NCBI GenBank assembly: GCA_001598975.1
Contig: BBXU01000127.1
Coordinates: 56,324-120,323, forward strand
Source of the DNA: Parachlorella kessleri
Lineage: Eukaryota > Chlorophyta > Trebouxiophyceae > Chlorellales > Chlorellaceae
Reading direction: 5' to 3'
Length of the DNA stretch: 64,000 nucleotides
Positions within the stretch are counted from its first letter, which is position 1, and each line of letters starts with the position of its first letter. The notes under the pieces are model-generated. The model was not told the DNA's origin and searched no databases. It saw nothing but the letters and a program-made list of their open reading frames with translations. The translations under genes were made by a program, and so were the position numbers. This document shows positions 1 to 15,000 of this stretch, piece after piece.

Positions 1-1
1 A

Positions 2-3000
2 ACCAGCAGCGAGCTGGACCATTCTGGCTCGCCACCAGGCAGCTATGTTTTTGCAGCAGAAGAACAATTCATGGGCGAAGCAACAGTCGCCATCAGGCAC
101 TCAGGGTGGCTGTTGAAAGCATCTGGCAAGGGGCCCCACCGCAAGTGGCACAAACAGTGGGTATACCTCAAGGACGACAGGCTGTGCTATACCCCTGACC
201 CTGGCGGGTCGGAAGGGGTGCGGTACATTGCTCTGGACAGGATCCCACTCCGCCCACTGCCACGCGGCTATGGGCCAAAGATTGGGATCACTATTGTAGA
301 CAGCCGCCAGCTGGACACATCAAGTGCAGCTGTCAGGGGCAAGCGGGCTGGGTGCATTTTTAGCGTGGCATGCGGCAGCCATACCCACTTCTGGGCAGCA
401 GACACACCTGCCAGCGCCAAGGTGGGGACGGTTCATGACAGTGCCCCTCTATGCTCGGTAGAGGAGCGTCGTCTGGACTAGCATGTGTGTTTTGGCACAG
501 CTGTTTAGTGTGCAAGGGTACCTGGGTTGCTGGGCCCCCCTGATGGGCAGGTAACTCAGCAAACTCCATTGGGCCCTAAATCCCCATGAGCTCCTGCATC
601 ACCCCTTTCTTCCAATCACGCTGTGCTGCTGCAGGACTGGGTTGAACAGATTACAAGGGCCTGGTCCCGCTGCGTAAAACACGTGGCACGTGGCACCCAC
701 AGCCCTGGAGCAGACGAGTTGCTAGCCATGCGGGAGGCCAAATGGAGAGCAGAGAATGAGGCACTTCGCAAATCGTTGGCAGAAGCAGACAAGCTGCGAC
801 ACGCAGCGCAAAGCAGTGAGCAGTGGAGGTCAGTAGCTGGAGGACTGAGAGGACTTTGGTCCCATGGTTCTACTTGTCCCCAATCTGTCCCACGGCGACC
901 TCACAGAAAAGCGCTGTAGACAGGGTGTAGGAACATGGGTTTTCTGGCTGTGAAGCGAACGCATAGGGAGTGAAGCAAAAAACCTTTGTGGATGGCATCA
1001 TCTCTGCAAACCAACTATTTGGACTCCCTCAACACGCTTTCAGGGTGTTGCTGGAAGCGGAGAAGAAGCAAGAAAGTATTCAGGAGCTGGTCAAGTACAA
1101 TGTCCAAGTTGTGACTGGCTCTTGCAAGGTACCGCACCCGAGCGTTGGCCACAGCTATCAAAGGCTGAACGTTGGTGTTACAGGCAACGTGCTGGTTAGC
1201 TGACTCTGTGCCCGGGACACATCACACCTCCTGCAGCTCGCATACTGCTTTTAGCAATGCCTTGCCTTCAGGGAGCCGGCACGAGCAGCCAGGTGTATAT
1301 TGAGGTGTATGACAAGGCGGGGCGATCCTCTGGAGAGCATCAGCTGGTGGTGCGGGGGGATGGCAAGCAGCCTTTCAAGCGTGGAGCCATTGATAATTTC
1401 CAAATTGAGTGCTGCGAAATGGGGAACCATCTGAGCAAGGTAATGACAAGGGTCTGCGGGAAAGGGGTTGTCAGTGCTGTTTGGTGTCAACTGTGCGGGC
1501 CGGGCAGACAGGAAGGAGGTGGTGCAATGCCCTTGCAAGTGCTGGCAACTCAAGCTTTACAACATATGTTGCGAGCTCTGAAACAGATATGATACGCACT
1601 TGGGAAGTCGCAGGTAAGGGTGTACCATGACAACACTGGCACATCCCCCTCGTGGTACCTGGAAGAGCTCCGCGTGCGCCGGGCGGCTAGCAATGGAGAG
1701 TGGACCGTGTTTCCCTGTCAACGCTGGCTAGCTGTGGACGTGGAAGATGGGTAGGTGTAACATGTTGTGCAGAGGATGGAGGCTTAGGCTGTTGATGCAG
1801 GGTGCTGTAGCCTACGGTGTTGGGGGTGGCGTGATGTGCATGTGGTTCAGGGTGGGTGGAGGCCATTGCGCAGCTCCTCAGCAGCTTGTCCGCTGTGCCT
1901 TGTGACTGCCCCTTGATATTTTCAATCGCTTCTGCAGCTTGTAGTACTCGTTCACCCTGCATTCTGCTGGGCTTTAATGCAAGTTACTCATGCAACACAG
2001 GCTGCCTATTGCAGGCGTGTGATGCGGGACCTGCAGCCTGGCTGTCGGGCAGACCTGGTCACCTACAGAGTGACAGCAACAACCACCGACCTCCGAGGGG
2101 CAGACACAACTGCCAATGTGTATATCACCCTGCATGGCAGCAGAGGAGACAGCCAGCGCCACGCCTTGGCCACAGGTCCCCACAACTTTGAGAGGTGCGA
2201 GGGTTGCAGACGGTACAGGACCGCTTCAGGCAAACAGCATGTCCCAGTGCCCTTCAGTGGTGGGCACAGCTCCTCTGGAAGCACTACCACATGCCTTCAA
2301 TACATACGTGAGTGCGTCCATGCTGCAGGGGAAGCACAGATGCGTTCGCTATACAGGATAGGGACTTGGGCATGTTGGAGGCAGTTACTATTGGACATGA
2401 TGGCACCGGCCTCAAGCCAGCTTGGCACTTGCAGCAAGTGTCCGTCATAAACAGCACCAGCGGCCAGGAGTGGCTCTTCCCGTGCCGGCAGTGGTTTGAT
2501 GCTGACAGCGGCGACCGCAACATTGAGCGCCGCTTGCAAGAGGGCAGGTAGGAAAGCATGTGTCTGCTCAGGGGTCGGCAACATGAGCAAGACAGGCATC
2601 TTTCCCTACTCGCCTTCAGCTCTCCTTCCACGCAAATCTTGCATACGTTGGCGTCGACATAAAGCCCATATCTCCGCAGGGGCCCGCCAGAGCCGTGCTG
2701 GTATACGGTTGTGGTGTGCACCTCGGACGTCAGAGGAGCAGGTACCACATCGGAGGTCTGCTTGAGCCTTCATGGCAGTGATGGTACCAGCCCACACGTC
2801 AAGCTTCCTTCCCAGGCACGGAGGCTAGAAAGGATAGCACTTGACTTCACATGCTGTCTTTCAGCCGGTGTGGTCATGCAGCTGTATTACGCTGAACAAA
2901 GCGGCACCTGTGCCTTCCTCAAGAGCAAACCCTAGCTACAGATGCAAGCTACATGTACGTAGCTTGACTTCTTACTTTGGCGACCTCCTTATATTTGCGA

Positions 3001-6000
3001 TACATTCACAGGCCGGAGATTTTGAGCGCGGCCATGAAGATGTGTTCAGGGTGCAGCTGCCCAGGGTAGGACGGCTGCAGAGCCTTACCGTTGGTCAGAA
3101 CTGCACTGGTGCCTCGCCGGACTGGCATCTGGAACAAGTTGAAGTCACAGACGAGCAGTCAGGTGAAGCCGACAGCAGGCTCCCCAATCAGAACTTTGCT
3201 GTTCATGAACGCGTATAAGTGGGCCTTGTGTTGCTCCCTTCTCGGATATGCGGCGACCATTATAGCGTGCAGACTGCTGTTACTGAAACTGCACTATTCG
3301 TTCATGCAAAAGCATGGCGTCCATGTGATGAGGCAGCTATCCTGCCCTCTGCAGGTGAGACCAGCTACTTTGGCTGCAACAATTGGCTCTCCAGCAGGCA
3401 AGGAGACGGCCTGGCTGAGCGCACCCTGGTGGCAAGCAGTACCAACCCCAGAGATCAGCTGGCAACATACCGGCTTGAGCTACACACCAGTGACCTGAGG
3501 GCCGCAGGGACCTCCGCTTGTGTGTGGGTACAGCTTCATGGGGCTGCTGGGAGCAGCGATGTGCAGAAGGTCCAGGTAACTTGGCCGGGTGGCTTCACCT
3601 CGAGGGCACTTAACACGTGTTCCTGGTGGGTCGGTGCATCTGCTCATATTACTCATGGCTATGGGCTTGCCTAAGGGTGTTCAAGGGCAGGGGGGTGGTG
3701 GCCTGTTGAGCTGCTCAGTGTCGGGCCTTCATGAAGTGCAGGGAACCCCAAAGTCCTACCAGCGTGGAGCGGTGGACACCCATGCTTTCACCTGTGGGGC
3801 TCTCGGTGATTTGCGGAAGCTGACGGTTGGCCATGATGGCATGGGTGACTCGCCCTCTTGGCACCTGCAGAAGGTAAGCCTAGAGTACGTTCGAAGGAGC
3901 AGAGCTATGCTTCCGCAACACTGATTCCCTAAGGCAACGTGGATGCTCTCGGATGTGCAGCAGCTTGAGGTCAGTTGATAGGCTGCAGCTTAGGCCAGCA
4001 TGGCAGATTGAAGGCATGGCGATCGTGCCACTCATGGCTACATGGCGCCTTCTTCTGTAGGCTGTCGTGACGTGCCTCAAGACAGGTTTTGTGACCGAGT
4101 TCCCTTGCAACCGCTGGTTGGCCACGGACGAAGATGATGGTTGTACAACACGCGACCTGTACCCAAACTCGTCAAGTGCTAAGCTGGCACAGTACATCCT
4201 GACAGTTCACACCTCCGACCAGCGGGGCGCAGGCAAGAAATGACTGGGCTGAGCTACCACGCGGCAGAGGGTGGGAGAGCACCTAGATAGCCTTGTTGCC
4301 AAACGACTGTACCTTGTGCTGTGGTTGTTCATCCCTCACGCAAACAGTGCTGAACTGGCAACAAGCATGTGTTGTAGGCACAACTGCCAGGGTGTATGTG
4401 GCGCTAGTCGGCAAGCAACACACTGTGGGTCCGTTGCATCTGGACAATGATAAGCTGAACTTTCAGCGCGGCAGGGTAGATGTGTTCAAGGTGAGCTGGC
4501 ATGTCTTGGGGTGGGTGAGCATGACTGCCAGGTAGGGCATGCCGAGCAGCAGCGAGGTCGTAGAGATATGGCCTCCTCACGTTGCCTGGAACCTACTCAT
4601 CAACAGCCAGCATATGACATGAGATGGCTGTTGATGGTGACCTGCAGCTCACGGAAATGGATGTGGGCGAGTTGCAGCACCTCCGCATATGGCATGATAA
4701 CTCCGGGCCAGCAAGCTCCTGGGCTCTGGACTTCATTGAACTGACTAAGGGCAGCGAGGCTCCAGTCTATTTCACTTGCCACGATTGGCTGGCAGAGCCT
4801 GCTTATCAGAAGGTCCTCATGCCAACCCTAGCTGACCCACGAACGGCCATGGTACGTTTCCAGCTGCTGGTGTAAAAAAGAGAACTGCTGTCTTGTCATG
4901 GTGTGATTGCCATCTCTTGCTGCAGAGCTCTGCCTGTCTTAAGTAGTCACGTTCGAGCTGTCGCAAGCTTCTTCAAGCTTAGCTTTTTCTCTGACTGCAG
5001 ATCACCTATGAACTGGCGGTCAGGACAGCAGACATGAAGGGGGCGGGCACTGACTCCAACCTGCGCTTCATCCTGCATGGAGCGTCCAGGAGCAGTCATG
5101 TTATCCCTCTACCGACCGGGCCTGGGGCATTTGAACGTGGCAAGGTTAGCGGGTGCCTCTGACCTAGAGCAGTGACAACCCCAGTAAATGTATAGCAAGA
5201 GGCATGCTAGCTATTGCCATGATAGGATCCTGACATGGTGCCTTGCCATCTTATGGGTCGTACCGATGGCAATACGTACGCCTTTGCAGGTGGACCACTT
5301 CCGCTTCCGCCTGCCGACAGTGGGCAACCTCCAGCGACTTGAGCTGCTGTCTGATGGCTCTGGCCAGAACCCTGGCTGGTTTTGCGACAGTGTCAGCGTG
5401 ACAGAATCTAGCACTGGGACGGCAACATACTTCCTGTGCAATCGGTGAGACTGTTTGTGCCCCCCTGTTGGGGCCTCATTCAGAGCTGATAAACTTGTCA
5501 GTTCCTAAATCATAAATTGGACTGGAGTTTACTCTCACATGACCCCATGCCACTGCATCCTGCAGGTGGCTGGACAGCAAGCATGGACTTCAAGTGCACC
5601 TGGAGGGTTCCTCTCGCAATCCCGAGTTAGACTACACAAGCTACCAGCTAGACCTGGACACTTCTGACATTCCTCAGAGCAGCACAGATGGGGACGTGTA
5701 CATAGAACTGAAGGGGAGCACTGGAAGTAGTGGCTGGCAGAAGGTGGTTCCTGCTGCTAAGGTATGGAACGTGCTGTATCCTGCATATTGAGGTAGCCAC
5801 AAGCATGGCGTACATGTCGCGCATGCATACTCCTCACACTCAGATCCTTGGTGATGGTCATCTTGGCACGTATAAGACGCCGCCACCACTGAAGCCAGCA
5901 AAGTACACCGTATAAGACGCTTCACCACCGCAGCCAGCAAAGTACCCTGGCGCTGTGGGTGGGGTGCAGGTGTCAAGCCTTGACCGTGGGCAGAAGGCTT

Positions 6001-9000
6001 CAGCTGAGTTACGGCTGCGGGGATTGGGGAGCCTGCAGCAGGCCAGCTTGAGGCTGGAGAATGCAACTTGTGGTTGGCATCTTGAAGCAGTGACCATTTC
6101 AGATGGTGCAACTGGTGACAGGTAGGTAATGAGCAGAGATCTCTACATGACACTGAGAAGGCAGCAACTATTCGCATGCAGGTGAGCTTGGTGACTGCTC
6201 TCAGTGCTTGGTGGGCAGAGATAGCTACCTGATAGGCACTACATGGGAATGAGAGTGCCTGTCACTATTGTCTGCTATGTAGGTGGTATCTGCCGTGCCA
6301 TGCCTGGTTCACCCAGAAGCATGGCATGGAACACACATTGACCGCCTTCAAAGCCAGCGACGTGGCCGAGTATCGTATGCGGCTGCATACCAGCGACACT
6401 CCTGTGGCAGGTGAGGGGTCTCACAGGCTTGGGAAAACAGCTGTGACAGGCTGGTCCATGTGTGCCAAGCTGGTGGGGACAGAGTGCCGTGCCTATGTAA
6501 GTGATCTCAATCCTATGGTCTCAATTTACGACAACTGGATGCCTTGGCCCAGGGACAAGTGCGAGAGTGTCTGTGGAGCTCGTCGGCAGGGCTGGCAAGA
6601 CCAGCAAGATTTGGCTGGGGCCTGGAGCAACGTTGCCGGGCCAGACTGCGGAACACCTAGTCTCTTGGGGAGCCCTGGGAGACCTGCAGCAGCTAGTGAT
6701 CGGTCATGACGGCAGCAGTACCTCTCCTAGCTGGCATTTGGATTATGCCGAGGTGGTGCAACCTCCTGCTGGCCAGGTACAGTGGCTCCTGGACACAGGC
6801 GTGGGCGGTAGGATCAAGGGTTAGCTCATCTCCTATTTGGCATCCCTGCTCTCCAGCAATGACTCTGCTGCTGGGAATGGGTCAGCAGACATGCAAGGCC
6901 GCAGCACTGGAGCTGCTTAGGGCCAAGTCAAAACACGGCAGCAAGGCCAGTATGTTGGTGCCCATGAATAGAACGCACACACAGGGATTCCGCGTGCTAC
7001 TTCATGAAGCACTTTATTAATCCTGCTACAGGTGATCTTCTTCGACTGCAACCAGTGGCTCTCCAGAGAGCATGGTGATGGCTGCCTGGAGCGCACGCTG
7101 CATGCCAGCACTGCCGATCCCTCCCTTAGCCGCTGCAGCTACAAGGTAGGCTCTCCAGATTAAGAAGAGTGGAGCTTTGGTCTAGATCCTTGCCTGCCTG
7201 CCTGCCTGCTGCGTCCTCCTGCCTGCATACATTAATTGTTTCCCACCTGGTGTACCATTGCCTTTGCACGGCTGTGTCCATTGCAGATAACTGTCCATAC
7301 CAGCAATCTGCGGACAGCTGGCCTGCCAGGCAGCATGCCCATTAGCCTGGTTATAACAGGGGCTAAGGGCGCTTTGCCCAGGTGTCAGCTAGAGAGCGCT
7401 GGTGCTTTTGCACGCGGTCAAACAGATACCTTCCAAGTGGTCGGACCAGGTAGGGAGTGGGCAGGGTGTGTTCATCTATAGTTTAGCACAAGCGCTTGCC
7501 TTTGTGTCGTTGCTCTTATCTGCGACTAATCGAGGACATCATGGAAGCACATAGGAGATGAATATCCAGAGTACCTAAGCATTGAAGGTCAGAGTATCGT
7601 TCACACTCTTAGTAGTAGGAGTTGCATGCAGACATTGGCGCCTTCACACGGCTGAGCATCCAAGTTGAGGATGCGAGTAGTAAGGCACAGTGGCACCTGG
7701 CAAGTGTGGAGGTGCAAAATGAGAAGACGGGCCAGCGCGGCTTGTTTGTTGGACGCCAGTGGGTAACCAGCAGCAGCAGCACGATCCTGTCGCCCAGCGA
7801 GAGCGCTGAGCTAGATGACGTTGAGTATGAGGTGAGAGCAGAGGACTTGTCCGTTCCTGATTGTGCAGCAAACCAGCTTAGGGGACCAACATACATTTCG
7901 CCGCCGCAGCCGGTGGCCTAATAATTGAACTGTGCAAAGACTGCGAATGTGCAGAATTCTACAACTTGGTCTTAAGCAAATTGCTTAAGGAGAGTCGTTG
8001 GTTGGGCTTCTGCAGGTTACTGTGCATACCTCAGATGTGCGGGGAGCTGCCACGGATGCTGAAGTCCTGCTGGAGCTCCATGGCAGCCAGGGAGCCAGTG
8101 GGGCGCTCCGCCTCCCCTCCACACCCTCCAGCTTCAAGCGCGCTGCAGCTGACAGCTTCAACCTCTTAGCAGCCGACTGCGGAGAGCTGCAGGAGCTTCA
8201 CATCTGGCACACTGGCAAGGTGGGGCTTGCCATGATGGACACAAGAAGCGGGATACTGGCAACGGTGGCTGCAGCAAGCCTTATTCCTTCTCCCTGTCTC
8301 ACTAGTCTGCTGCTAAATCGTTGTTTTTATTAAGCACTGCTTCCCGCCCTGCCTGCAGCGATCCGGTGGCTGGCATTGTGAGTATGTGGAGTTGACCAAC
8401 AAGTCCTCTGGATCCACATGGTTCTTCGTGTGCCGTGACTGGGTGGCGGATGGGCAGCACAAGGTGTTGCCTGCTTCTTCCAAGGACCCCCGGCTGGATG
8501 AGGTCACATACAAGGTCGGTCGGTGGTACAGTCCTTGTCCATCAAATGTATCAGTCCTGTATTGACCTCACAATGCACCCCTGCCTTGCGTGCTGTGCTG
8601 ACCCAAGGATCATGCAGATGAGGTCTGGTGCAAGGGCTGTGCAGGTGGTGGTCTACACCAGCGACGTCAAGGGCGCTGGAACTGATGCCTCAGTGTTCCT
8701 TGAGCTCAAAGGAGACCAGCATTGCAGTGGCCCAGTGGTGCTCTCCAGCAGCGACAGCTCGGCCTTTGAGCGGGGCCAGGTTGACACTTTCACTTTGCGG
8801 CTCCCTCGCCTAGGGGAGGTGGTCGAGGCACTGGTCGGCCATGACGGTGGGTGTTGCGCATGCCACCTTGCCAGGCCTCCCATTATTGGGCGTTGTCTGG
8901 AGCTGGTGCATGGGATGGTAACTGCAGAAGCAGGTTAACAGATAATGGGGTCTTGTCTGCCCAGCTTGGGTTCATCCCAGCCAAGTTTCCCATTCTGGCA

Positions 9001-12000
9001 GCTATGCTATTAAGATGGCCGGGCGCTGCCTGTGGTGCAGGCAAGGGGAAACGCCCCTCCTGGCACTTGGACTGCATCGAAGTGCGAGAGGTGGAAGCAG
9101 GCCATGTCTGGTACTTCAAGTGCGGGGAGTGGCTGCGAAGTGAGGGGACAGGGGCTGTGCAGAAAGTCCTCAAGGTGGGTCCTTCAGGCCAAGGTGGGGT
9201 GCCTCACCGCCGAATGTCTGTGTGTAGCTCTCCTTTGTGCCCCGGCGCTTGCAGTTTTGACGTCACTCCCTACACTAGGGCCGCATGAGCTCCTCGCAGC
9301 TTACTGCCCCTGTATGGCAGCCAGCTGCAGGGAAAGGAATGCGATATGGCATACAATGGAGCGTTGCTTGGTGGTCATTATGGCCTGCCAGACCCATTTC
9401 TGACCTCTCTTCGTAAAAGCAGGACTTCTCCTAACCTTGTTGTTGCAGGCACAGCCAGACAACCCCCGCGACTCCCTTGTCAAATATGTGGTCAAAACAT
9501 TTACATCTGACTTACGGGGCGCTGGGACAGATGCCTGTGTGCTCATACAGCTCTTTGGCACAAGCGGCCAGACAGACAGACTGCAGCTGAGTGGGGATCA
9601 GGTAGCTTTTGAGCGGGGGCAGCAGAACGAGTTCACTGTCAAGGCAGACGGCCTAGGCCAGCTGCGCAAAATTTGGATCGGTCATGACAATGAAGGTAGG
9701 GTGGTGGTCCTGCAGACTACTAGCATGCAGGTTGTGATAAGTTGTGTACTGAAACTACATGCCCGCATGTGCAAATTGCAGCAACCTAGTACCTACATAG
9801 AGTTTGCGAGTTTTGCAATTGCATGCTGTGTTTCTTGATCTGTGCTTAGTTTGTAGTGCAGGCGGTAACGCAGCCTGGCATTTGGAAAAGTGCCTTGTTC
9901 TGGATACATCCTCAGGCCAAGAATACTTCTTCAAGTGTGGGGCTTGGATTGACGGGGATGGGTCCCCAGTCGGTGTGGAGCTACACTGTGGGCCAGGTGC
10001 GCAAGTCTGTCTAAACCAGACATTTTGCTTGATAACTGCTGCCGACAAGTGAGCACAGACTTATTGCCGCAACATGCCTGTCAAGCTTTAGACTTTCATC
10101 GTAGACATCAACTTCCTGAACCGCATGGTGCAGAGGACACCTTCGCCGCCCAGGTCAGCTTGGTGGACTACGAGCTCACCATTAAGACTGGTGACGTGCG
10201 CAATGCCGGCACGGACGCTGACGTGTCAGTCAGCATCGTGGGAAGCTCAGGTAGGTTGCTGTCTGCGCTGCACATGCTAGGACATGTGGACAGGAAGGGC
10301 AACAGCCAAGCTTGCAAACCGCAGAATCTAAGACCTATCTTACCTCAGTAGCCTGCTGGACTGACCTTGACCTTGCAGGCAGCAGCGGCGTCCAGAAGCT
10401 CCAGGCCGGTGCAGGTGCATTCCGGCGCGGTAGCGTCGACTCTTTCCGTCTGCGCTTGCCAGCTCTAGGCACCCTGCAGCAGTTGGAACTCAGCCGGACG
10501 GCAGAAGGACAGCAGCAGGTGAGCCTTGCGGAGCTTGTTTGCTTGTTTGCTCTGCTTTTGCAAGGGCACAGTGCTACCTGGAGCTGAGGAACGTTCAGCC
10601 CTTGTCCTAAGTGCCTTGCTTGCAGGGGTGGTTTGTGGATTGGGTGAAAATTATTGAGCGCAGCAGTGGTCAAGAGACTTACTTCTTTGCCAAGGCCTGG
10701 CTGGATGACTCCCATGGCCTGGCTGCTGTGCTGAAGCCAGGTGGGTCGGTCTTAATGCCTGCGACATATTCCCTGAAGTGACATGGTCGGGAAAGATGAG
10801 TGATTGCTATTACTCTCTACTTCAGTCAGCTAAAGAAGAGTGCTGATGAGAGTGAGATGATTTTTGAGACAGTTGATATGGTGCTCCCTGGCAGGTCAGG
10901 GACAACGGTTCAAGGTGTTTGTACACACCAGCAACATCAGCGATGCTGGCACGGACTGCGGCCTCCTGATCACTTTCCATGGAGACAAGGGCAGCAGCGG
11001 ACAGCTTCCCTTGTCTTCTAAAACAGCAGCGCTTGACCCGGGCACCGCCAATGAGTTCCAGATAGAAACACAGGAAGTGGGCACGCTGCAGCGGATCACT
11101 ATCAAAATCGATGAGCAGGCAAGCACACAGCTGCCAGTATGTCCTGCGGGGGTGCTCCCTTGGGTTGGGCTCGGTCAATCCTCGTAAGGGACATTTCCAG
11201 GCGGCAGCAGTCGCTTCGACACTCAGTAAGCTCGTGTGTCTTGTAGGGCTCATGCAAGTCATGGCACTGTGCCTCCATCGAGGTTGGCAGTACCCTGGAC
11301 GGATCTCTGGTTGCCTTCCCATGCGACAGCTGGTTTGGCAAGGGCAAGGGTGATGGCCTGGTGGAGCGGGACTTGTACCCGGAAGGCTCCCCACAGGCCA
11401 TGGTCCAAGTGCCCTACAAGGTCAGACCTGGATGCTATAAATTGAGTAAGATGCGGGCGCATGCATGTCTTCATTGGAACCTGGCTGCCAGCGTATGTGA
11501 CCTCGGTCCATAAGTCTCGAGCAGAAACTTGCTGTGCTGCGCAGATCAGTATCCATACCAGCGGAGATGAGCCTGCTGCTGGCATGCGCCGCGGCGTCGG
11601 GCTGGAGCTGCATGGCTCGGCTAACGTTGCGGGCCCCATCATGCTTGACAATGACGGTGCTTACTTTGGTGCGTGGGTGATAGCACACCATCCTCTGCCT
11701 TTGACTGCCTGGCCAGCACAGCAGCTCCGCTCACAGCGTGACCAAGGACGCAGCTTTTGAAATAAGACCCTACTCACTTACAACTTGACAGCTGAACTGC
11801 TTTACGTTTATACAGGCCAAGGATCTGTGGATACCTTTAAGGTGCAAGCAGCGGATGTGGGCTCCCTCCAGCAGCTCCGCATCTGGGTCGACTCTCCGGT
11901 AAGCCTCCAAGAAAGCACACAAGCCGCTTGCCCGACAGTGCACATGACCAGGCAGAGCGCACACCTGCATGGTCCGTTTGAGTTCCCCCTCCCACAGACC

Positions 12001-15000
12001 TGCTGTAGTCCCCCGTGCCTGACCTGTTGCAGGGAGATGCCACCTCACGGTGGTTCCTAGACATGGTTGAAGTGACCAACGAGGACTTGGGTCAGACAGC
12101 CTACTTTGTTTGCCGCCGCTGGCTGGACCGTCGCAATGGCTATGAGGTGACACTGCCTGCCAGCAGCAGCAACCCCCGACTGCAAGACACAGACTACAAG
12201 GTGGGCTTTGTGTTGGGGCACAGCAGCGTTGAGGCTCTGAGCAGCACTGGTAGCTCAATGCCAGTGCGTGTGCTCTTTGATGACGCGAGGCGGGAAGGGG
12301 AACGCAAGCAAGCTTCGTTCAGATGAAGGTTGTGTGTTTACTCCACACTGCCTGGTAAGCAATATGATATCCTGGCTTGACGTCCACATCTGCAGGTCTG
12401 TATCTACACATCTTCTTTCTCAGGTGCTGAGACCTCTGGCAATGTCATCATCAACATCATTGGCCAAAAGAGAGAAAGTGGGGTGCTGACTCTGCGCAAC
12501 AAAGCTGGCATGTCATTCCGGAGCGGCAAGGTGAGAAGATTCCTTGATAGAAGCAGAGCTATGAACCCCTGGTAGGAGGGTGAGCCAATTGTGTCGTTAT
12601 TGAGATTGCAGCAGTCGTGGGGCTTGTGGTGCAAGGAGTTGCAATGGTAGACACACAGTAGGGGTACTGTTCCCTGCTTGCAGAGGGATGATTTCAACAT
12701 GCGCTTGCCACCCCTGGGCTCCTTGACTGCAATCAGCATTGGTCATGATGGTCCCAGGGACTACCATCTAGACAAGGCAAGCCATGATGCTTGCCACCCA
12801 GTTTTTCATCCCAGCTCCTTCGTCCAGGACAAAATGTTTGGAGTCAGTTGTCGGTGCCAGTTCTTTGATTGTAACAGTTGTGGACGTAAGTGTGTCAGGT
12901 GTCAACAACTGTGTGGCGCGTGAGTGCCAAGAAGGACACCAGCGACACAGAGGATGTTACCTGTGCAGGTGGATATTGTGGACACCTCCAGCGGCACTAC
13001 TTACTTCTTCCCAGCAGAGTGCTGGGTGCAGAGCAGCGGCCGAGCAGGGATCCTGGGCCAGACGCTCAAACTGAAGGCAAGCTTTAGCTCCCTGTCGAGA
13101 CATTGAGGCATGACGTGGTCCTAGGGTCTCCAACCAGCCAAATATGGTATTTGAGGACTCTGCCTGCTGCTTGTGCAGGCCTTTACCACCGATCCTGCCA
13201 CGCTGCCAGTGCCCTACCAGGTCATTGTGACGGTTGATGATGTGAAGGGCGTCATGAGGAAGGCTGCTGTTGCGCTCACCTTCCTTGGCACCAGGGGCAA
13301 CACAGGTGGGTGAGCTGTGTGTGCAGAAGTACCGACCCAATCATAATCCACTGCCAATCATAATCCACTGGACAGATGGACGCTTTCATCATCGTGTATT
13401 GAAAGGTTGAGTTGAAGACCCAGCAGAAGTCTGGCCATCCTGCAGGGTCGCAAATGGTAGACTTATCTAAGTTCATCCGCACTGGCAAGCCGAAGGTTGT
13501 GAGCTACTTCGATGCTCCCAACATTGGACAGATGGAAAGCGTCAGGGTTGGCCTGGATGGGCAAGGTAAGGAGGCGCTACTCCGCTCTTCCCCAGTATTT
13601 GCAGTGCTTCAAGGACATATCAGCCTCACACGTTCACATTGCAATGCTGGATGCTGCAGAGGAAGACTGTTCTTGTCTGCTCTCGAGCATTGAACTCATC
13701 AACCAGAGCAGTGGAGACAAGGCTGTCTTTGCCTGCGGCGAGGTAGGCTGCAACACGCGCGCAAGGTGCCCTGCTTCATCTCATCGCGCGTATGCCATAC
13801 TCTGGCGACTCTGGCGACTCTGGCGACAGCGTATGCTTCCCAGTCGCCGCACTGCCACCCAAACCTGAAGTTGCTGGGCTGGGGTGCCCCCCTCAGGGTG
13901 CACTGGGTGGTTTGCAACAGCAAGGGCATTGGCAAGCTCTGCAGCGCTCTCGTCTTGTGCACAGAATGCTCACCGTGGCTGCCCGCACCTTGCATGCAGT
14001 GGCTCCACAGCGGGGACGACTTTGACTTGGAGTTCTGGGCTGGGGAGGCGCCCAAGGAGGTGGCGTGCAGCTACCGCTGCGAGCTGCAAACCTCTGACCT
14101 GCGCAAGGCTGGAACCACCGGGCATGTGTACCTCACCATCATTGGCGAGCGGGAGCGCATTGGTAAGCTGGGGGAAGGACTGAAGGGGGAGGTAGTGAAA
14201 GAAGGAGAGCGCGCCTTGCCACCCTCAGCCAGCCGGTAGGACGGCAGCCACTGCACCAACTCTGCGCTCACCATTACCAAGTGGCCCAGGCTAGCGAGTA
14301 AACAGTGTAGTCAGTTCTCACCCAAACTCTCACTGTACACCTCCTGCTACAGGGACCTATAAGCTGAGCAACCCCAGTGGAGACCACTTCCAGCGGGGCC
14401 AGCTGGACGTGTTCCAGATCTCCAATGCGCCAGACATTGGTCAGCTGCGACAGATTGAGGTCCGGCACGATGGACAGAAGAAGACAGCCTGGCACTTAGC
14501 CTTCGTCAAGGTGGCAAACCAGCAGACCGGCGCAGTTGCCATGTTCAACTGCAACAGGTGAGTGCTACAGGGCACCTCCCTTGCAGTGCAGCGGTTGCCA
14601 GTGCGGGTCTCCAGGCTAGCGTGGTGAAGCTACCCTGTGGTGCTGGGCATGCACAATGTCCTGCTATGCCATAAGTCATACTCTGTAGAGGCCTGGGGAA
14701 TGCACGCTCTGCTGGTCTGCAGGTGGATAGACAAGCAGACGGGCGACCCGGAAGTGGTGGGAGTTGTGGTGGCAATGCCCAGCAAGCCAGATCTGCAGCA
14801 GCCCCTCGCCAACCGCTTTGCTCTCAAGGACAAGACGGTGCACATGGCGGCCGCTGGCAGGGGCACAGTGACCTTCCAGGAGGGGACGAAGAAGGCTCCC
14901 TCAGACCTGCCGCTGCAGGAGCAGTCGGGGTACAAGGTGGCGTTTCACACATCACGCGGCTGCGGAAGCGGGACCAACTCCAAGGTCGGGGTGTTGTCAA

